This document shows positions 25,401-36,437 of a DNA stretch of 64,000 nt, in pieces (position 1 is the stretch's first letter; every line of letters starts with the position of its first letter). The position numbers and the translations under genes were made by a program. The notes under the pieces are model-generated. The model saw only the letters and a list, made by a program, of their open reading frames with translations, was not told the origin of the DNA and made no database searches. This DNA comes from Balaenoptera acutorostrata (lineage: Eukaryota; Chordata; Mammalia; Artiodactyla; Balaenopteridae), in NCBI RefSeq assembly GCF_949987535.1, contig NC_080081.1, forward strand, positions 33,954,428 to 34,018,427, in the 5' to 3' direction.

Positions 25401-26223
25401 GCCAAACACTACATGACATAAATAACAGCAAGACCTTTTTGATCCACCTCCTAGAGAAATGGAAATAAAAACAAAAATAAACAAATGGGACCTAATGAAA
25501 CTTAAAAGCTTTTGCACAGCAAAGGAAATCATAAATAAGACAAAAAGACAGCCCTCAGAATGGGAGAATATATTTGCAAATGAAGCAACTGACAAAGGAT
25601 TAATCTCCAAAATATACAGGCAGCTCATGCAGCTCAATATCAGAAAAACAAACAACCCAATTCAAAAACGAGCAGAAGACCTAAATAGACATTTCTCCAA
25701 AGAAGATATACAGATTGCCAACAAACACATGAAAGGATGCTCAACATCACTAATCATTAGAGAAATGCAAGTCAAAACTACAATGAAGTATCACCTCACA
25801 CCGGTCAGAATGGCCATCATCAAAAAATCTACAAACAACAAATGTTGTAGAGGGTGTGGAGAAAAGGGAACCCTCTTGCACTGTTGGTGGGAAAGTAAAT
25901 TGATACAGCCACTATGGAGAACAGTATGGAGGTTCCTTAAAAAACTAAAAATAGAACTACCATATGACCCAGCAATCCCACTACTGTGCATATACCCTGA
26001 GAAAACCATAATTCAAAAAGAGTCATGTGTCACAATGTTCATTGCAGCTGTATTTACAATAGCCAGGACATGGAAGCAACCTAAGTGTCCATCAACAGAT
26101 GAATGGATAAAGAAGATGTGGCACATATATACAATGAAATATTACTCAGCCATAAAAAGAAATGAAATTGAGTTATTTGTAGTGAGGTGGATGGACCTAG
26201 AGACTGCCATACAGAGTGAATAA
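22456..26223 (+). pseudogene. L1 ORF2 (endonuclease-reverse transcriptase), disrupted
   Basis: Domains occur in order. The AP-endonuclease-like part has LNVNGL near the ATG at 22456, QETH near 22580, GDIN at about 22885 and SRIDH near 23063. Reverse transcriptase covers 23714-24700 with the catalytic FADDM at 24559-24573. The C-terminal region ends at 26221-26223. Lesions include in-frame stops at 22552-22554, 22918-22920 and 23122-23124, a frame change before the stop at 24230-24232, and a stop near 24652. In the C-terminal CCHC motif (about 25840-25896) the last cysteine position reads serine (25894-25896). The protein cannot be made whole. A 254-codon open piece remains at 25459-26223. Confidence 0.93.
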
Positions 26224-26652
26224 GTCAGAAAGAGAAAAACAAATACTGTATGCTAACACATATATATGGAGTCTAAAAAAAAAAAAAAAAGAAATGGTTC
26301 TGATGAACCTAGGGGCAGGACAGGAATAAAGACGCAGGTGTAGAGAATGGACTTGAGAACACGAGGAGGGGGTAAGGTAAGCTGGGACGAAGTGAGAGAG
26401 TGGCATGGACATATACACACTACCAAATGTAAAATAGATAGCTAGTGTGAAGCAGCCGCATAGCACAGGGAAATCAGCTCGGTGCTTTGTGTCCACCAAG
26501 AGGGGTGGGGTCGGGAGGGTGGGAGGGAGACGCAAGAGGGAGGACATATGGGGATATACGTATACATATATAGCTGATTCACATTGTTATAAAGCAAAAA
26601 CTAACACACCATTGTAAACAATTATACTCCAATAAAGATGTTAAAAAAAAAA
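26224..26652 (+). other. L1 3' UTR, polyadenylation signal and tail
   Basis: Following the ORF2 stop are an A run at 26276-26290, a purine-rich stretch with G runs (26361-26375 and 26501-26530), then 'ttatactccaataaagatgt' with AATAAA at 26631-26636, and a 12-A tail. G-rich 3' UTR tracts are usual in mammalian L1s. The same 3' end recurs at 54.2-54.6 kb (sense) and, in related form, at 41.1-41.6 kb (antisense). Confidence 0.88.
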
Positions 26653-26667
26653 AAGAAAGGATAAAGA

Positions 26668-28538
26668 ATAATAAAAAAAATGTCCTGGCGGAGACTGATA
26701 ACTCAACACAGAATGATTTGCCAGCAGCAGGCACATTGTCAAGGCCAAGTAAATTAATGTAAAATAATGGTTAGTGAAGTGGTTTCCATTAGAACAAAGT
26801 TTTCTCATAACTGAGATTCTCACATACAAAGCAGCAAAATAAAAGGGCCTCAGAGGAAGTTTAGTGGGTGAAGTCAATTTCAGCATAGAGTTAGTGAAAC
26901 GGGGAGAGGTAAGAAAGAACATTTCATTTTCATTCCTAATGTAGTAATCTCAGATCTTTTCCTTTTTAAAAAAGAAAACGAAGAAAAATAACTTATACAT
27001 TGGGTAGTAGTAAAGAATTTGAATAAACTTTTGAGTCATTTAAGGTTTTTCAAGTCAAAATCTCAAGGTAAGGAGCAATAATCATCATTTCATACTATTC
27101 ACAGATGTTTTTTAGGTCCATCCTCTGAAAGATGAGCCATCGTTAGTCTATTTTAGGGATTTGCATAGTACAACCATTTGCTAATATCACTAATTTTTCT
27201 TAGTAACTTAGATTCACAGTCAATAAAAACTCTATTCAGCAACTCTGCCAAGGAAATTGATATTGCTACTTCCAAAATTGATTTTTTTGACCCAAGGCTT
27301 CTTAATTTTTTTTTAAACTAGAGCCAGCTATTAGACTATGCTTAAGAGACTTTCACAAGAGAGGAGAGGAAACATACAATTCTGTATTTAAAATATGTTA
27401 TTTTTATTATTGTTATGAAAATGTTAATTTCCTAAGGGAATGGAGTTTAAATGAACACTCTGGAGTCCATTTCCTAGGCCAATCAATAATGACCTCATGT
27501 GCATGAAAAAGAGAGTACCTGTGCATTTCAAGGTAAAATTTATGGCAGCCATATAAGTAAAAGGATAAGACTTTCTAACATCAGACAGCAAACACAGGTT
27601 TACGTTGAAATAATTCAGCATCTCATAAGTCCTCATATTCCTACACAAATGTGTATTCTCACTAAATAAAGCTTGGGATCAATCAGAAATCTAGGTCTCC
27701 TGACATTAACGTTTGAGAATTATCTGTTCCAAAACTCTCATAATACTATGCTTTTGAGGTCAAATAGCTGGTATCTCATTTGCAAAGAGGAGCTGGAATT
27801 TGCTGGCTAGGTAAAAATGGAAGTGATTTTAACTGACCCATTAGAAAGTAGCAGAAGTGGTTTAGCATAATAACAAACTAGTTGGTAGGTTGCTAAATAC
27901 TTTTATTCACAGAGGGGAGTGCCTTGGTTTGGGCAATGGTGTATTGCAAGAACTTCCTTTTTGAATATTTGTGTGTATCCTCAAAATAACTTCTCGTCAT
28001 CCAGCAACGTTCAATTATACAGGTAAAGGCAGCTTTCAGAGCGTAGGTGTCCATCAGAAGTTAGGCAGAATGGACACTCCCAGTTCTTTTTGGATGGTGT
28101 GCCCTTACATGCATCTCTGGTTTGGCTGCATAGCTACTGCATGGTTATTCACATGTATTATCTACACAATAATGCTTCATTTACATAGCTTTTTATATGC
28201 ATGCTACAACTGCCAACATTTCAGAGTTAAAACAATATTGGAATTAAATACGAACAGAAGAAAAGAAAATTTAATAGTTGAGACAGAAAAAAGATGCTCT
28301 CATGTGTGATTAGAAAATGATGGGGATTTGATGAAGTAGAAAGATATGGAAAGCTGTTCTGGATGCCAACTGCTTGCAGGGGATCTTGCATCAGTGATAG
28401 TGACAAGTGATGACAGCTTGCATCAGAAAAGAATCTCTGCCATTTTGGTAAGTGTACAAAGTAAGAAAGTTCAAATCCATTGATGAACTTAAAGAAACAG
28501 CTGACAGTAAGGGAGGAAGCAAAGTTATTTGTTGTTTT
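26668..28538. other. Unique DNA, nothing recognised
   Basis: About 1.9 kb without a recognisable gene or transposon. The 112-codon frame at 27971-28309 has no family motif, no supporting splice or promoter context, and a composition typical of chance frames. Confidence 0.5.
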
Positions 28539-28760
28539 AAAATGGACATGAGGGGGGACTTCCCTGGTGGTCCAGCAGTTAAGACTTTGCCTTCCAATGG
28601 GGGGGGCGGGGTTCGATCCCTGGTTGGGGAACGAAGATCCCACATGCCTTGTGGCCAAAAAACCAAAACATAAAACAGAAGCAGTATTGTAATAAGTTCA
28701 ATAAATACTTTAAAAATGGTCCACATCAAAGGAAAAAATCTTAAAAAAAATGGACATGAG
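28539..28760 (+). mobile_element. CHR SINE with 14-bp TSD
   Basis: The body at 28553-28746 begins 'ggggacttccctggtggtcc' and carries 'ggttcgatccctggttgggg', 'aagatcccacatgccttgtg', then a 3' part with 'agttcaataaatactttaa' and 'atggtccacatcaaa'. The direct repeat aaaatggacatgag is exact at 28539-28552 and 28747-28760. An unusual G run (ggggggcgggg) in the tRNA part shows drift. This is a shorter CHR type with a distinct tail module. Confidence 0.93.
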
Positions 28761-29002
28761 ATATCTATATTTTGCTGCTCACTTATTAGAGTTGGAAATT
28801 GGAAATGGGTCCCTCCAGAAGAGTTAAAATAGAAAGCAAACCGAAGACCAAAATAAATAGCTATTCATTTGTGTTTTCTACAACTTGTTATAAGCAAAAT
28901 TCCTTGCTAAATATTTATTTTCAAATTATTTGAGTAATAGTAAATGGTAAGACAGTTTCGAGTGTGGGATGAGTTCTGATTTTATTTTCTTTAGAAATCT
29001 CA

Positions 29003-29605
29003 TGTTGGAGGGATAAATGTAAAGATACGTGAAACTGAGGCAAGCCACCCATCAATTCGGATTTTATGTGGATTCTGTTGTATTGAGGCAGGAGGTAGAT
29101 GGGCCCCAGGCTGAGTAGCTGGAGTTTCTCTCCTGTGGACAGATACTTCAAAATAGCAGGAATGAGAGAGGAGCTGAGCCCTGCCCAGATAAGAAATAAA
29201 AGACCACATATTCTTCATTCTCGAAGTCAAGGAGGCTTCCCCAACTACACGTGCACATAAAGGCTCCTTGGAGGTCAAAAAGGGAGGGGACAACACCCCA
29301 CAGTAAGTGATGTCAACCTACCCATAGGCCTCTTCGCTAGAATCCATCTTGGCTAAGAGATGCGTGCACACACATGGGAGGACGCTGAGATAAACCAAAT
29401 ACAGACTCAGAACCAGGCAAAGCAAGATGATGGGCCAAAGGAAACCCGGAAGAAATGCCCCATAAAAGTGATTCAAACTACCACGGGGGCGCGACTCTCT
29501 CTCTGAGCCCGCCTGTGTGTCTATCCACACATACTCTTTTTCCTCCTAATAAACACTACTTGTTTCACTACTTTCCATCTCTATGTGGAAATTCATTTCT
29601 ACACA
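29003..29605 (+). mobile_element. ERV-type LTR, tentative
   Basis: Moderately GC-rich sequence shows the usual LTR order: a TG start candidate at 29003, promoter-like 'cccataaaagtgattcaa' at about 29459, 'gggggcgcgactctctctct', an AATAAA at about 29549, a T/C-rich segment, and CA near 29603-29605. A short GC-rich leader-like stretch and a tRNA-Glu-like segment follow at once. No second LTR, gag, pol or env was seen. The boundaries and class are unproven. An open frame on the opposite strand (29318-29530) is a shadow. Confidence 0.5.
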
Positions 29606-29656
29606 GCTGATGGGCCAGGGGCTTGTCACTGGCCACTGATCCCTAGTGGTCTAGTG

Positions 29657-29872
29657 CAGGGGTCCCCAAGCCCCTGGGCCAGGACCGGTACCGGTCCGCA
29701 GCCTGTTAGGAACCAGGCCACACAGCAGGAGGTGAGCGGCGGGCAAGTGAGTGAACTTTCATCTGCCCCTCCCATCGCTCCCTATCGCTGGCATTACCAA
29801 CTGGACCATCCATCCCCTGCCCCCATCTTCCACGAAACCGGTCCCTGGTGCCAAAAAGGTTGGGGACCACTG
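29657..29872 (+). mobile_element. hAT-Charlie (MER1-like) non-autonomous DNA transposon, 8-bp TSD
   Basis: The 216-bp unit starts caggggtccccaa and ends ttggggaccactg, nearly perfect terminal inverted repeats. It carries internal inverted blocks around 'ggaccggtaccggtccg' and 'gaaaccggtccctggtgcc'. The direct repeat gtctagtg lies immediately outside (29649-29656 and 29873-29880), the 8-bp TSD expected of hAT elements. It encodes no transposase and is an internally deleted derivative mobilised in trans. Confidence 0.9.
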
Positions 29873-29881
29873 GTCTAGTGG
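29871..29881 (+). promoter_or_regulatory. Regenerated tRNA A box
   Basis: The 11 bases tggtctagtgg match the A box of tRNA-Glu. The first two bases come from the end of the hAT element and the rest from the second TSD copy, so the motif is intact after the insertion. The partner B box downstream is degraded, so polymerase III activity is doubtful. Confidence 0.55.
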
Positions 29882-30019
29882 TTAGGATTCAGTGCTCTCA
29901 CTGCCGCGGCCTGACTTCAGTCTCTGGCCAGGAACCGAAATCCTGCTTCAAGCTGCTGCAGGTCGAGGCCACCCAAGGTCAGTATGGCAGTCATAGTGAT
30001 CAAGGAAACTGTTCACAGA

Positions 30020-31250
30020 GTAGGATGAGAGAAGGTTAAAGAGAGCCTGTTATTTAGAATAATAACAAAGGAAGGTTTGTGCAATCTGGTGCAATTAAAG
30101 ATCAGGGGATGTGGTTTAAATTTTACTACCATGTTTAGTAAGGTGATGAAGGTGGGACATACGTTTCTATTATTACTAAATATCTCATACATGGGAGAAA
30201 AACATATATAAACCAGTCCAACATCCTATCAGAAATGGAAGTCTGGTGGCCTTCTTGAATGTGAATTTGTATTTTCTTTGCGGAAGATTTCAAATGCAGC
30301 ACGGATATTGCAAATGGTTTGTTTGATTTTTTTATACCGTTAATTTTTTAAAATTAAGAAGTAAAGCATTTATGCTTTATAAAAGTTGAACATTTTAGAA
30401 AAGAGTAATGAAGAAAATAAATATGATACAATTAGATGAATTCTTAATGTGCTTATTTTATAAATTCAAGAGAATGTTTTCAGATGGAAATGTTGTATGC
30501 TTTATAATTTTCACAACTATCACATTATATTCCAAATGGAATTAATCATAATTTACATTGTGATTATCATTTACATTTATGGTGCTTTTCTTTCAACTCA
30601 ATGCTTTTCATATAATTTCTATTGTACGGAGTAGTTGGTGCAGATATTATATGATTTTGCCGAAATATCTGAGAAGTAAACTGAAAAAGATATATAAAAT
30701 TTGTCTAGCAATTTAATACTAATAACCTAACGTATGAGGAAATCAATATGCTGAGGCAAAAAGCAAGCAATGCTAGTAAAAAATATTATGGACATTTTAG
30801 GGAAGATATCTCACAGTCAAAATCACATATTATTTTTAGAAAACAGTAGAACAATTAAACATAGTTTACTTCCTTTATAACAAGTCTTTACTTAAGGATC
30901 ATACATTTTATTATTAAAATGCTTTCTGTTCTAGTAGTTCATTAATAAAACTGTCTTTTCTTTGCTCTGGTTTGCCGAGCAATTCACATGAAAGGGGTTC
31001 GTATATTCAGGAGAAAATAGTTTACATTGAACGACCAAGGCAGAAAAATGGAAATTCAAGGGTAACCGAGTTTTAAACATATGATCCTCTTTATGTATTT
31101 CTTTTAGAAGTTTCTATTTTGTAGGTGAGATCAATTTGGATTCCTTTTTAATATACATCTTGGAAAAAATTAACAAACCATAGTCAATTATTTTGGGAAG
31201 GGACAAATACTCCTTTTCTATCAATCAGTGTAGCTCAGATTTTGCTGGGT
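30020..31250. other. Unique AT-rich DNA, nothing recognised
   Basis: About 1.2 kb of AT-rich sequence without a recognisable repeat, exon or RNA gene. Confidence 0.5.
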
Positions 31251-31254
31251 TGAA

Positions 31255-32120
31255 CAAATGGTTACTGGATGCCGACCAGGGCAAGAAGTTGCTTCCCAAA
31301 GGGAGAGCTGAGGGCCTCTTTGGGAATCCAGCCTTGCTCAGCTTCTCAATCTGATTGCCCTGGTCTGATGCTCTGGCGGGGTCGCCCAGCTCTAGTGTGC
31401 AAGTTGCCGTTTACACGCCTGGACAGCTGGATCGATTGTTCGGCCATCAGCCCCTCCGCTCTGCTCTGAGCGAAGTGCTGCTCTAACCTGGCAGGATTCT
31501 GGCCCCGCAGGTGGGGGACCCGCACTTTCCACCTCATCCCTCGTGGGGCGTGAAGCCACACCCTTACTGCTCTTTGCAGGAATATTTTCAATAATACATT
31601 AACTAGGACTAACTTCTCTGGACAAAATATATGTTGATTTCCGACTCCAGTGATCTACAGCCTTTTATGTGCTCTTTATACCTCACAGACGGAAGGAAAA
31701 GGCATGAGAAGAAAACGGAAAAAGTGTGGTTGAAGGATAGGAAAGGAAGAGTTCGTTGTGAGAAGAAGGGATGGAGGAAAGTGGGAGTGGCTGGCTGGGT
31801 CAGAGGGGTCCGTTTCCCACACTTGCTTCCACTTAGTTTCCTAAATAGTTTTCTAAAGCAGGTTGAGTTTCTGCATTGCTAATACTGCTTGCCCCTTAGG
31901 GTACCGTTCAGTGCTGACTTCAAGGTGAGAGCCTTTAGGCTTTCTTCTGCCTGGGTGTGTGCCAGACTGTGCTGTTTGCCATTTCTCCTTTTCCTGGCAT
32001 CCTCGCCAGGAAGGGCCAAGCCTGGTCAGAAAGGGGAGAAATAAAGAGGCCTTTTTTGACTCTGCTGTGACACAGCTGCTGGGCAGCCTTTAGGAATATC
32101 TCCCTTTTGACCCTGCTCTG
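31255..32120. promoter_or_regulatory. GC- and CpG-enriched unique patch, candidate regulatory region
   Basis: About 12 CpGs fall within 31361-31580, far above the local background, with GC content near 58 percent. The block also contains 'ggaccagg'-type GC-rich words and a donor-like 'aaggtgagag' at 31920-31930. No known repeat or protein was recognised in either strand's open frames (31269-31469 plus, 31346-31591 minus). It may be a decayed CpG island, an enhancer, or an unrecognised old GC-rich repeat. Confidence 0.3.
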
Positions 32121-32589
32121 CTCACTCCAAGTTGGAGGATGGTAATCCTCAAGTCCAGATGACGATTCAAAACAAAAAAGATCATTTCAAAGTGAGAGTT
32201 ACAGAAAAAGAAAGGCACGCTTCTCTTATCTCTTGTAGAGTCAAACTAAAATACAAATTACAAGGATGGGGAATAACGTTTTTGTCTCTATTCGTATTTC
32301 TTGGGTTATATACTGGGGAGTGTTTTTGTTTTCAAAGTCAAGTTCATATAGGGCAATCATAAGATGCACTTAAGTGAGTGATGTACTTGATTAAGCAAGA
32401 AATGAGAGAGGTGAAATATGCCCATTTGTGGTGGTAGAGAGCACTTTGAGATCATGGGAAGGAGTTTGAACTAGGTGCTTAATAAATGCAGTCTCTTTGG
32501 AAATTCACCAATATTTAAACAGCTTTATATAAGCCTGAGAGCAAGAGCAGAAGGAAGACTGACCAGGAAAAGAAAGAATGCTCACAGGC

Positions 32590-32812
32590 AGCAAGGCACT
32601 GTGGGTAAGAGTTCAACGGTCAGGGTCCAAATTGCAGCTTTACGTTTTACTGGCTATGTGATTGTGGGCAAGTTGCTTAACCTCTCTGTTTCAATTTCTT
32701 CAGCTGCACAATGGGAATGATGATGATAATAGTGCATATCTCACAGAGTTGTGAGGATTAAAAACATTCTATATGAAAAGTGCATATAATGTAGAAAGCA
32801 TCACAGAGCAAT
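32590..32812 (+). repeat. MIR SINE, sense
   Basis: The MIR core is clear: 'ttactggctatgtgattgtg' followed by 'ggcaagttgcttaacctct', then 'ttcttcagctgcacaatgg', 'gatgatgataatagtgc' and 'gttgtgaggattaaa'. MIR is an ancient tRNA-derived SINE shared by mammals. An open frame crossing it (32475-32720) is incidental. Confidence 0.88.
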
Positions 32813-32814
32813 TA

Positions 32815-32840
32815 TTATTGAAAATAATTATTTTCAATAA
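32815..32840. repeat. Perfect 26-bp palindrome
   Basis: The 26 bases equal their own reverse complement: the left half is ttattgaaaataa and the right half ttattttcaataa. It sits immediately 3' of the MIR. It lacks a spacer, so it would extrude as a cruciform with a minimal loop. The function is unknown. Confidence 0.95.
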
Positions 32841-32844
32841 GGTT

Positions 32845-35800
32845 TTATTAATCAAAGAACATTAGGTTTGTAATAGAATAATTTTATCTGTAGGAATTTC
32901 TATACTAAAGGGTAGTAAGTACAGAGGCAACATGAGGTATACATTATGGGTCAGTGTATTGCTTTTATATCTTTAATTATGCTTCATTTCCTAACAGTAG
33001 CTTAAGTACCCTACTATTATTGGTCCTTATCAATGCAGAGAACACTCTAATACAGGCAAACTTGTCAGAGCAAAGTTGGGCATTTATCTGCTTATGGAAA
33101 AGGCTAAGATAACTTAGCCTTTGGTCTACACATCATTGATGTTTGTATTTTCTCATTTAGAAATAGAACATTTATGAAAAAATTAATTAATTAAAAAAAA
33201 AAAAGAAATAAGGCATTCAATTCCTAATCACCTGGCTGACAAGGACTTTTTAAGAACCTTGTTGATAGCCATCATGACTATTCTCCACACCCATAACCTT
33301 AAATTTTCTAGTATCTATTAAAGCTCATAAACTATAGGTTGGTGTACACAAATCATTTTTAAGGTGATATAAGAACAAGAACATATAACCCATTCCATCC
33401 AAAACATGACCACCAGATGCAGAAATGTGCGTTATTGCCATTTAGATACTTCAGTGATCTACTAGATAGTTTTAGAAATACTGTTAATATTTACATGGCT
33501 GAACCTATATTTAGTGTTCTGTAGATGAAGTCAAAAGTACGCTTTGCCTTTAAGGGTGAAAACGACAATCAGAAAACAAAGGAAATATTGTAAAAGAAGA
33601 ATTTGTGTTTGATTTTTGAAGGCCACACTTTGTCCCAAATGAAGACTAGGAGGCTTCTAAATGTCTTTTGTTTACAGAATCAGGGATAAGGCTACAAATT
33701 ATCAAATATACTTCCTGAAAATACTGGAAATTTTTAGTTTGAGATTGCTTCCTGTGTTAGGGCCCTGCGGAGGGGTGTGATGCCATTTTTAATGCTTGTT
33801 CTAATAGATATTTGTCATGACTCTAAATCATCTAATATTATCAGTCAAACTGACTTATTCTCTTGATCTTCAACGGAAAATAATTTAAGCTATTTTCTTC
33901 CCTGAAATTTTCATTCAGTATCTTCTGTAACTGACTTTTAATATACTTCTAATATCAGTAACTTTCACAATATCAGATGCAAGTTCATAGTTCATTCAAC
34001 TTGTGAGTTTTTATTGACTATTAAATTGACAAATATACTGTTCTCCTGCCCCGCTGCATGGGATTACGCACATGTTAAGAATGAACATTTTTAGGGAATT
34101 GAACTCTACATTTCCCTGGAATAAAACAAATTATTTTACACTGGAAAGCTTTTCTGTCTTGTTTTTATTGAATTGAAACCAAGAAAGAAGGCACATTCTT
34201 TTGAAATGAATGAATGGTGCTCAACATTGACACTGAACAAAGAGAAGAAAAGATACCGCCCTTTGCCCACCATCTTTGTTTCTGATTGAAACCAAAAATG
34301 GAGTTAAAGCTCTGCTTTATGGTGTATGCAGAGCTCCAGATAAATGCTGATTGCTAACGTGGATGTCATGCCTATGTCCCTTGGGTACCCTATCACACGT
34401 ACGGTCTTCTCAAGAATGGGTGTGGTTCTGAGAACTCTGATGGAGGCTATACCAACACTGTCCCTCCATGAACAGTAATTGTCTGCTAAACAAACTCCAT
34501 GGATACACCCTTTGAAAATGTTTGAGCCCTGATAACACTGCAGAATGGAGGATCAAAGGTCTTTTGGGAGCTGGTGAATGTTGGTTAGATCGTAAGATAG
34601 AGGAGTTCTAATCATGAGATTCAACTCTGTGAATCTCAGCTCCAACCATGTGATTTAAATTCTGTGCCATTTCAGTCAAATATGAATTCAAACTAATTGT
34701 AAAATTCTGGACAAAACAGTTTCTTGTTGGGCAATCTAATTTTTATGATGATGTAAGCACACTAACTTATCAGAAATTTGTCTACTACGAGAGTCCAAAT
34801 CAAAAGCTCTACTATCAATTATAAAAAGCTTCCATATGTAAAATGTCTGTAAATCTGCATCCCTTCCCAATAGATTGCTTGTTCTTTGTGTTATTATGGC
34901 TTAGATTTCATTTTATGTACATGTTTGTTTCTAGATATGGAATGCCCTAAGTAACTCTTAAAAAAGGATATATGAAAAAGCAAAGGATTTTAGTTAATCT
35001 TGCTCTTTGAATGTTTGAAAAGCTACATACAGTCACTTAATTAATTCTTTCAACATTTTATTTTATAGGGAAGAACTCCTAACTTGGTCACCTTGAGCAG
35101 TAATTAGTTATTTCTTCATTACCTCTCCTCATCCTGAGGTTTTAAATGTCTGTCTTGCACACAAATTCAGGTCACATTTTGTCATCAGGACCACTCACAC
35201 AATGTCTTTCTCAGATTTCCTGTTGAATAGTGATCATCCATTATATGCTAACTGATCACCTCTTGGCTTTTTTTGGGAGCTGCCGAAAATGGTATACAAA
35301 TGTTTCAAACAAAATTTTATAAACATAAACCGAGCTAATGCACTATTTCTCGGTATGGGATTCCACTTAATCCACTTGACTACTTGTAAAGAATGTGTCT
35401 GGACGATGACTCAAAGATCCTTTTTAAAAAAGCATTTGAATCATACTCAATGATTTATTCACATATCTATTTAAAAAATTCCATTGGTCATGCTAAAAAA
35501 GGTTGCAAGCCCTTTGACTTAAGTATTTCTATAATGGCTGTTAAAATCAATTCTGGCATTAAAGTCTCCCAGAATGAACAATGCATTGAGTGGAAAATTG
35601 ATTACATGGTCAAAGAACAGTCCTTTGTGGCCTCATTTGCTTTTTCGATTAGCATAGCTGTCATGGCTGCTGCAGGTGGTCTTCAAAACTTATAGGGGAA
35701 AAAAAAAATCTGTCCTTGACACTTAGGTTTGTCTATAGATTTTGGGGAAAAAATATGTTTTTATTTGCTTATTAGAACCTACTGATGTAGGTACCGGTGT

Positions 35801-36437
35801 CAAGTTGAGTTTTGCTGAGATAAAGGAGAGATAAAAAGGGGAATGATTTGTGAGGAAAAATGAACTGAGTAATATAGAAATCCACTTCTAGGATTTTTAA
35901 GTTTATGGAAAATACATTCTTTTGTAAGGAAGATTCTCTGATCCTCACCACAGCCATACCTGTAGTAGAGTAGCTTACTTTTGGTAGAAAATCAGATGAT
36001 GTATGAACTTGTGGAAGACAGTAGCTGAAAATGGGAACCGGTCACCTTTTCACCTTGATTTCTTTGTTTGCTTTTTCTTTTCCACCATCCAAAAGAAGCT
36101 TTCAGGCCAGGTCTCCTCCCTGGCATTCAGGGAGGGACTTAGCCACCTACATTGATCTTGTGCACTTTACCTTGAATCACAGCTATGGGTGTTTAATAAG
36201 TGCTTATTGAAGTGTGCTATCGATTTATCTTGGGTTAGTTCACTTACTTTATAATTTACTTATGTTTAACTTTTCCTTTCTAATGAGCAGTTTTCAGATC
36301 AAATCCTCCTAGGGTTCTGGAATGTTGATCTGCTCTGCTTGCTTGGAACCCTCTTTAGGAAAGACTCACATACTCTGTGGCTTTTCAGACTAGTAGCCAA
36401 AGGAGAACCAAAGGAAAACTTTCTACTTCTTGAGTAT
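32845..36437. other. Unique DNA, no gene recognised
   Basis: About 3.6 kb without a recognised transposon or exon apart from A/T runs such as the one at 33185-33205. A 100-codon frame at 35393-35695 starts with ATG and spans mixed-composition codons, but it shows no domain, signal peptide or neighbour supporting a gene. The segment 34220-34580 has higher complexity and could be conserved non-coding DNA. Confidence 0.45.

Larger units (their letters stand above)
19330..26652 (+). mobile_element. Full-length LINE-1 of cetartiodactyl type, inactivated, 15-bp TSD
   Basis: The 7.3 kb unit is bounded by the perfect direct repeat aagaaaggataaaga (19315-19329 and 26653-26667). It has a 5' UTR of about 2.1 kb starting near 'aagatggcagaggagtaaga', an ORF1 region (about 21500-22397), an ORF2 region (22456-about 26223), a 3' UTR and an AATAAA (26631-26636) followed by a poly-A tail. 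The TSD shows insertion by target-primed reverse transcription without 5' truncation. Both frames carry stops and frameshifts, so it cannot now move itself. The perfect TSD but several lesions suggest intermediate age. Confidence 0.95.
29640..29934 (+). pseudogene. tRNA-Glu(CTC)-like sequence split by a hAT transposon
   Basis: The sequence 29640-29656 joined to 29881-29934 follows tRNA-Glu with anticodon CTC: acceptor and D-arm start tccctagtggtctagtg, then 'gttaggattcagtgctctca' with the anticodon loop ctctcac, then a degraded T arm and 'ccaggaa'. Stem pairing is weakened (anticodon stem and 3' acceptor), and the B box (gacttcagtct) departs from the normal GGTTCRANNCC, so it is not a functional tRNA. 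It could be a tRNA pseudogene, a SINE head, or leader sequence of the adjacent ERV. Confidence 0.7.

Noticed and set aside
19330..26652. Retrotransposition-competent L1
   Set aside because: Several stops and frame changes in both ORF1 and ORF2, although the ends and tail are intact.
29640..29934. Functional tRNA-Glu gene
   Set aside because: Interrupted by 216 bp plus TSD, with weakened stems and a degraded B box.
35393..35695. 100-codon ATG frame in unique DNA
   Set aside because: No domain, signal or repeat identity; ordinary composition; no promoter, splice or neighbour evidence. A frame this long is expected by chance somewhere in 64 kb.
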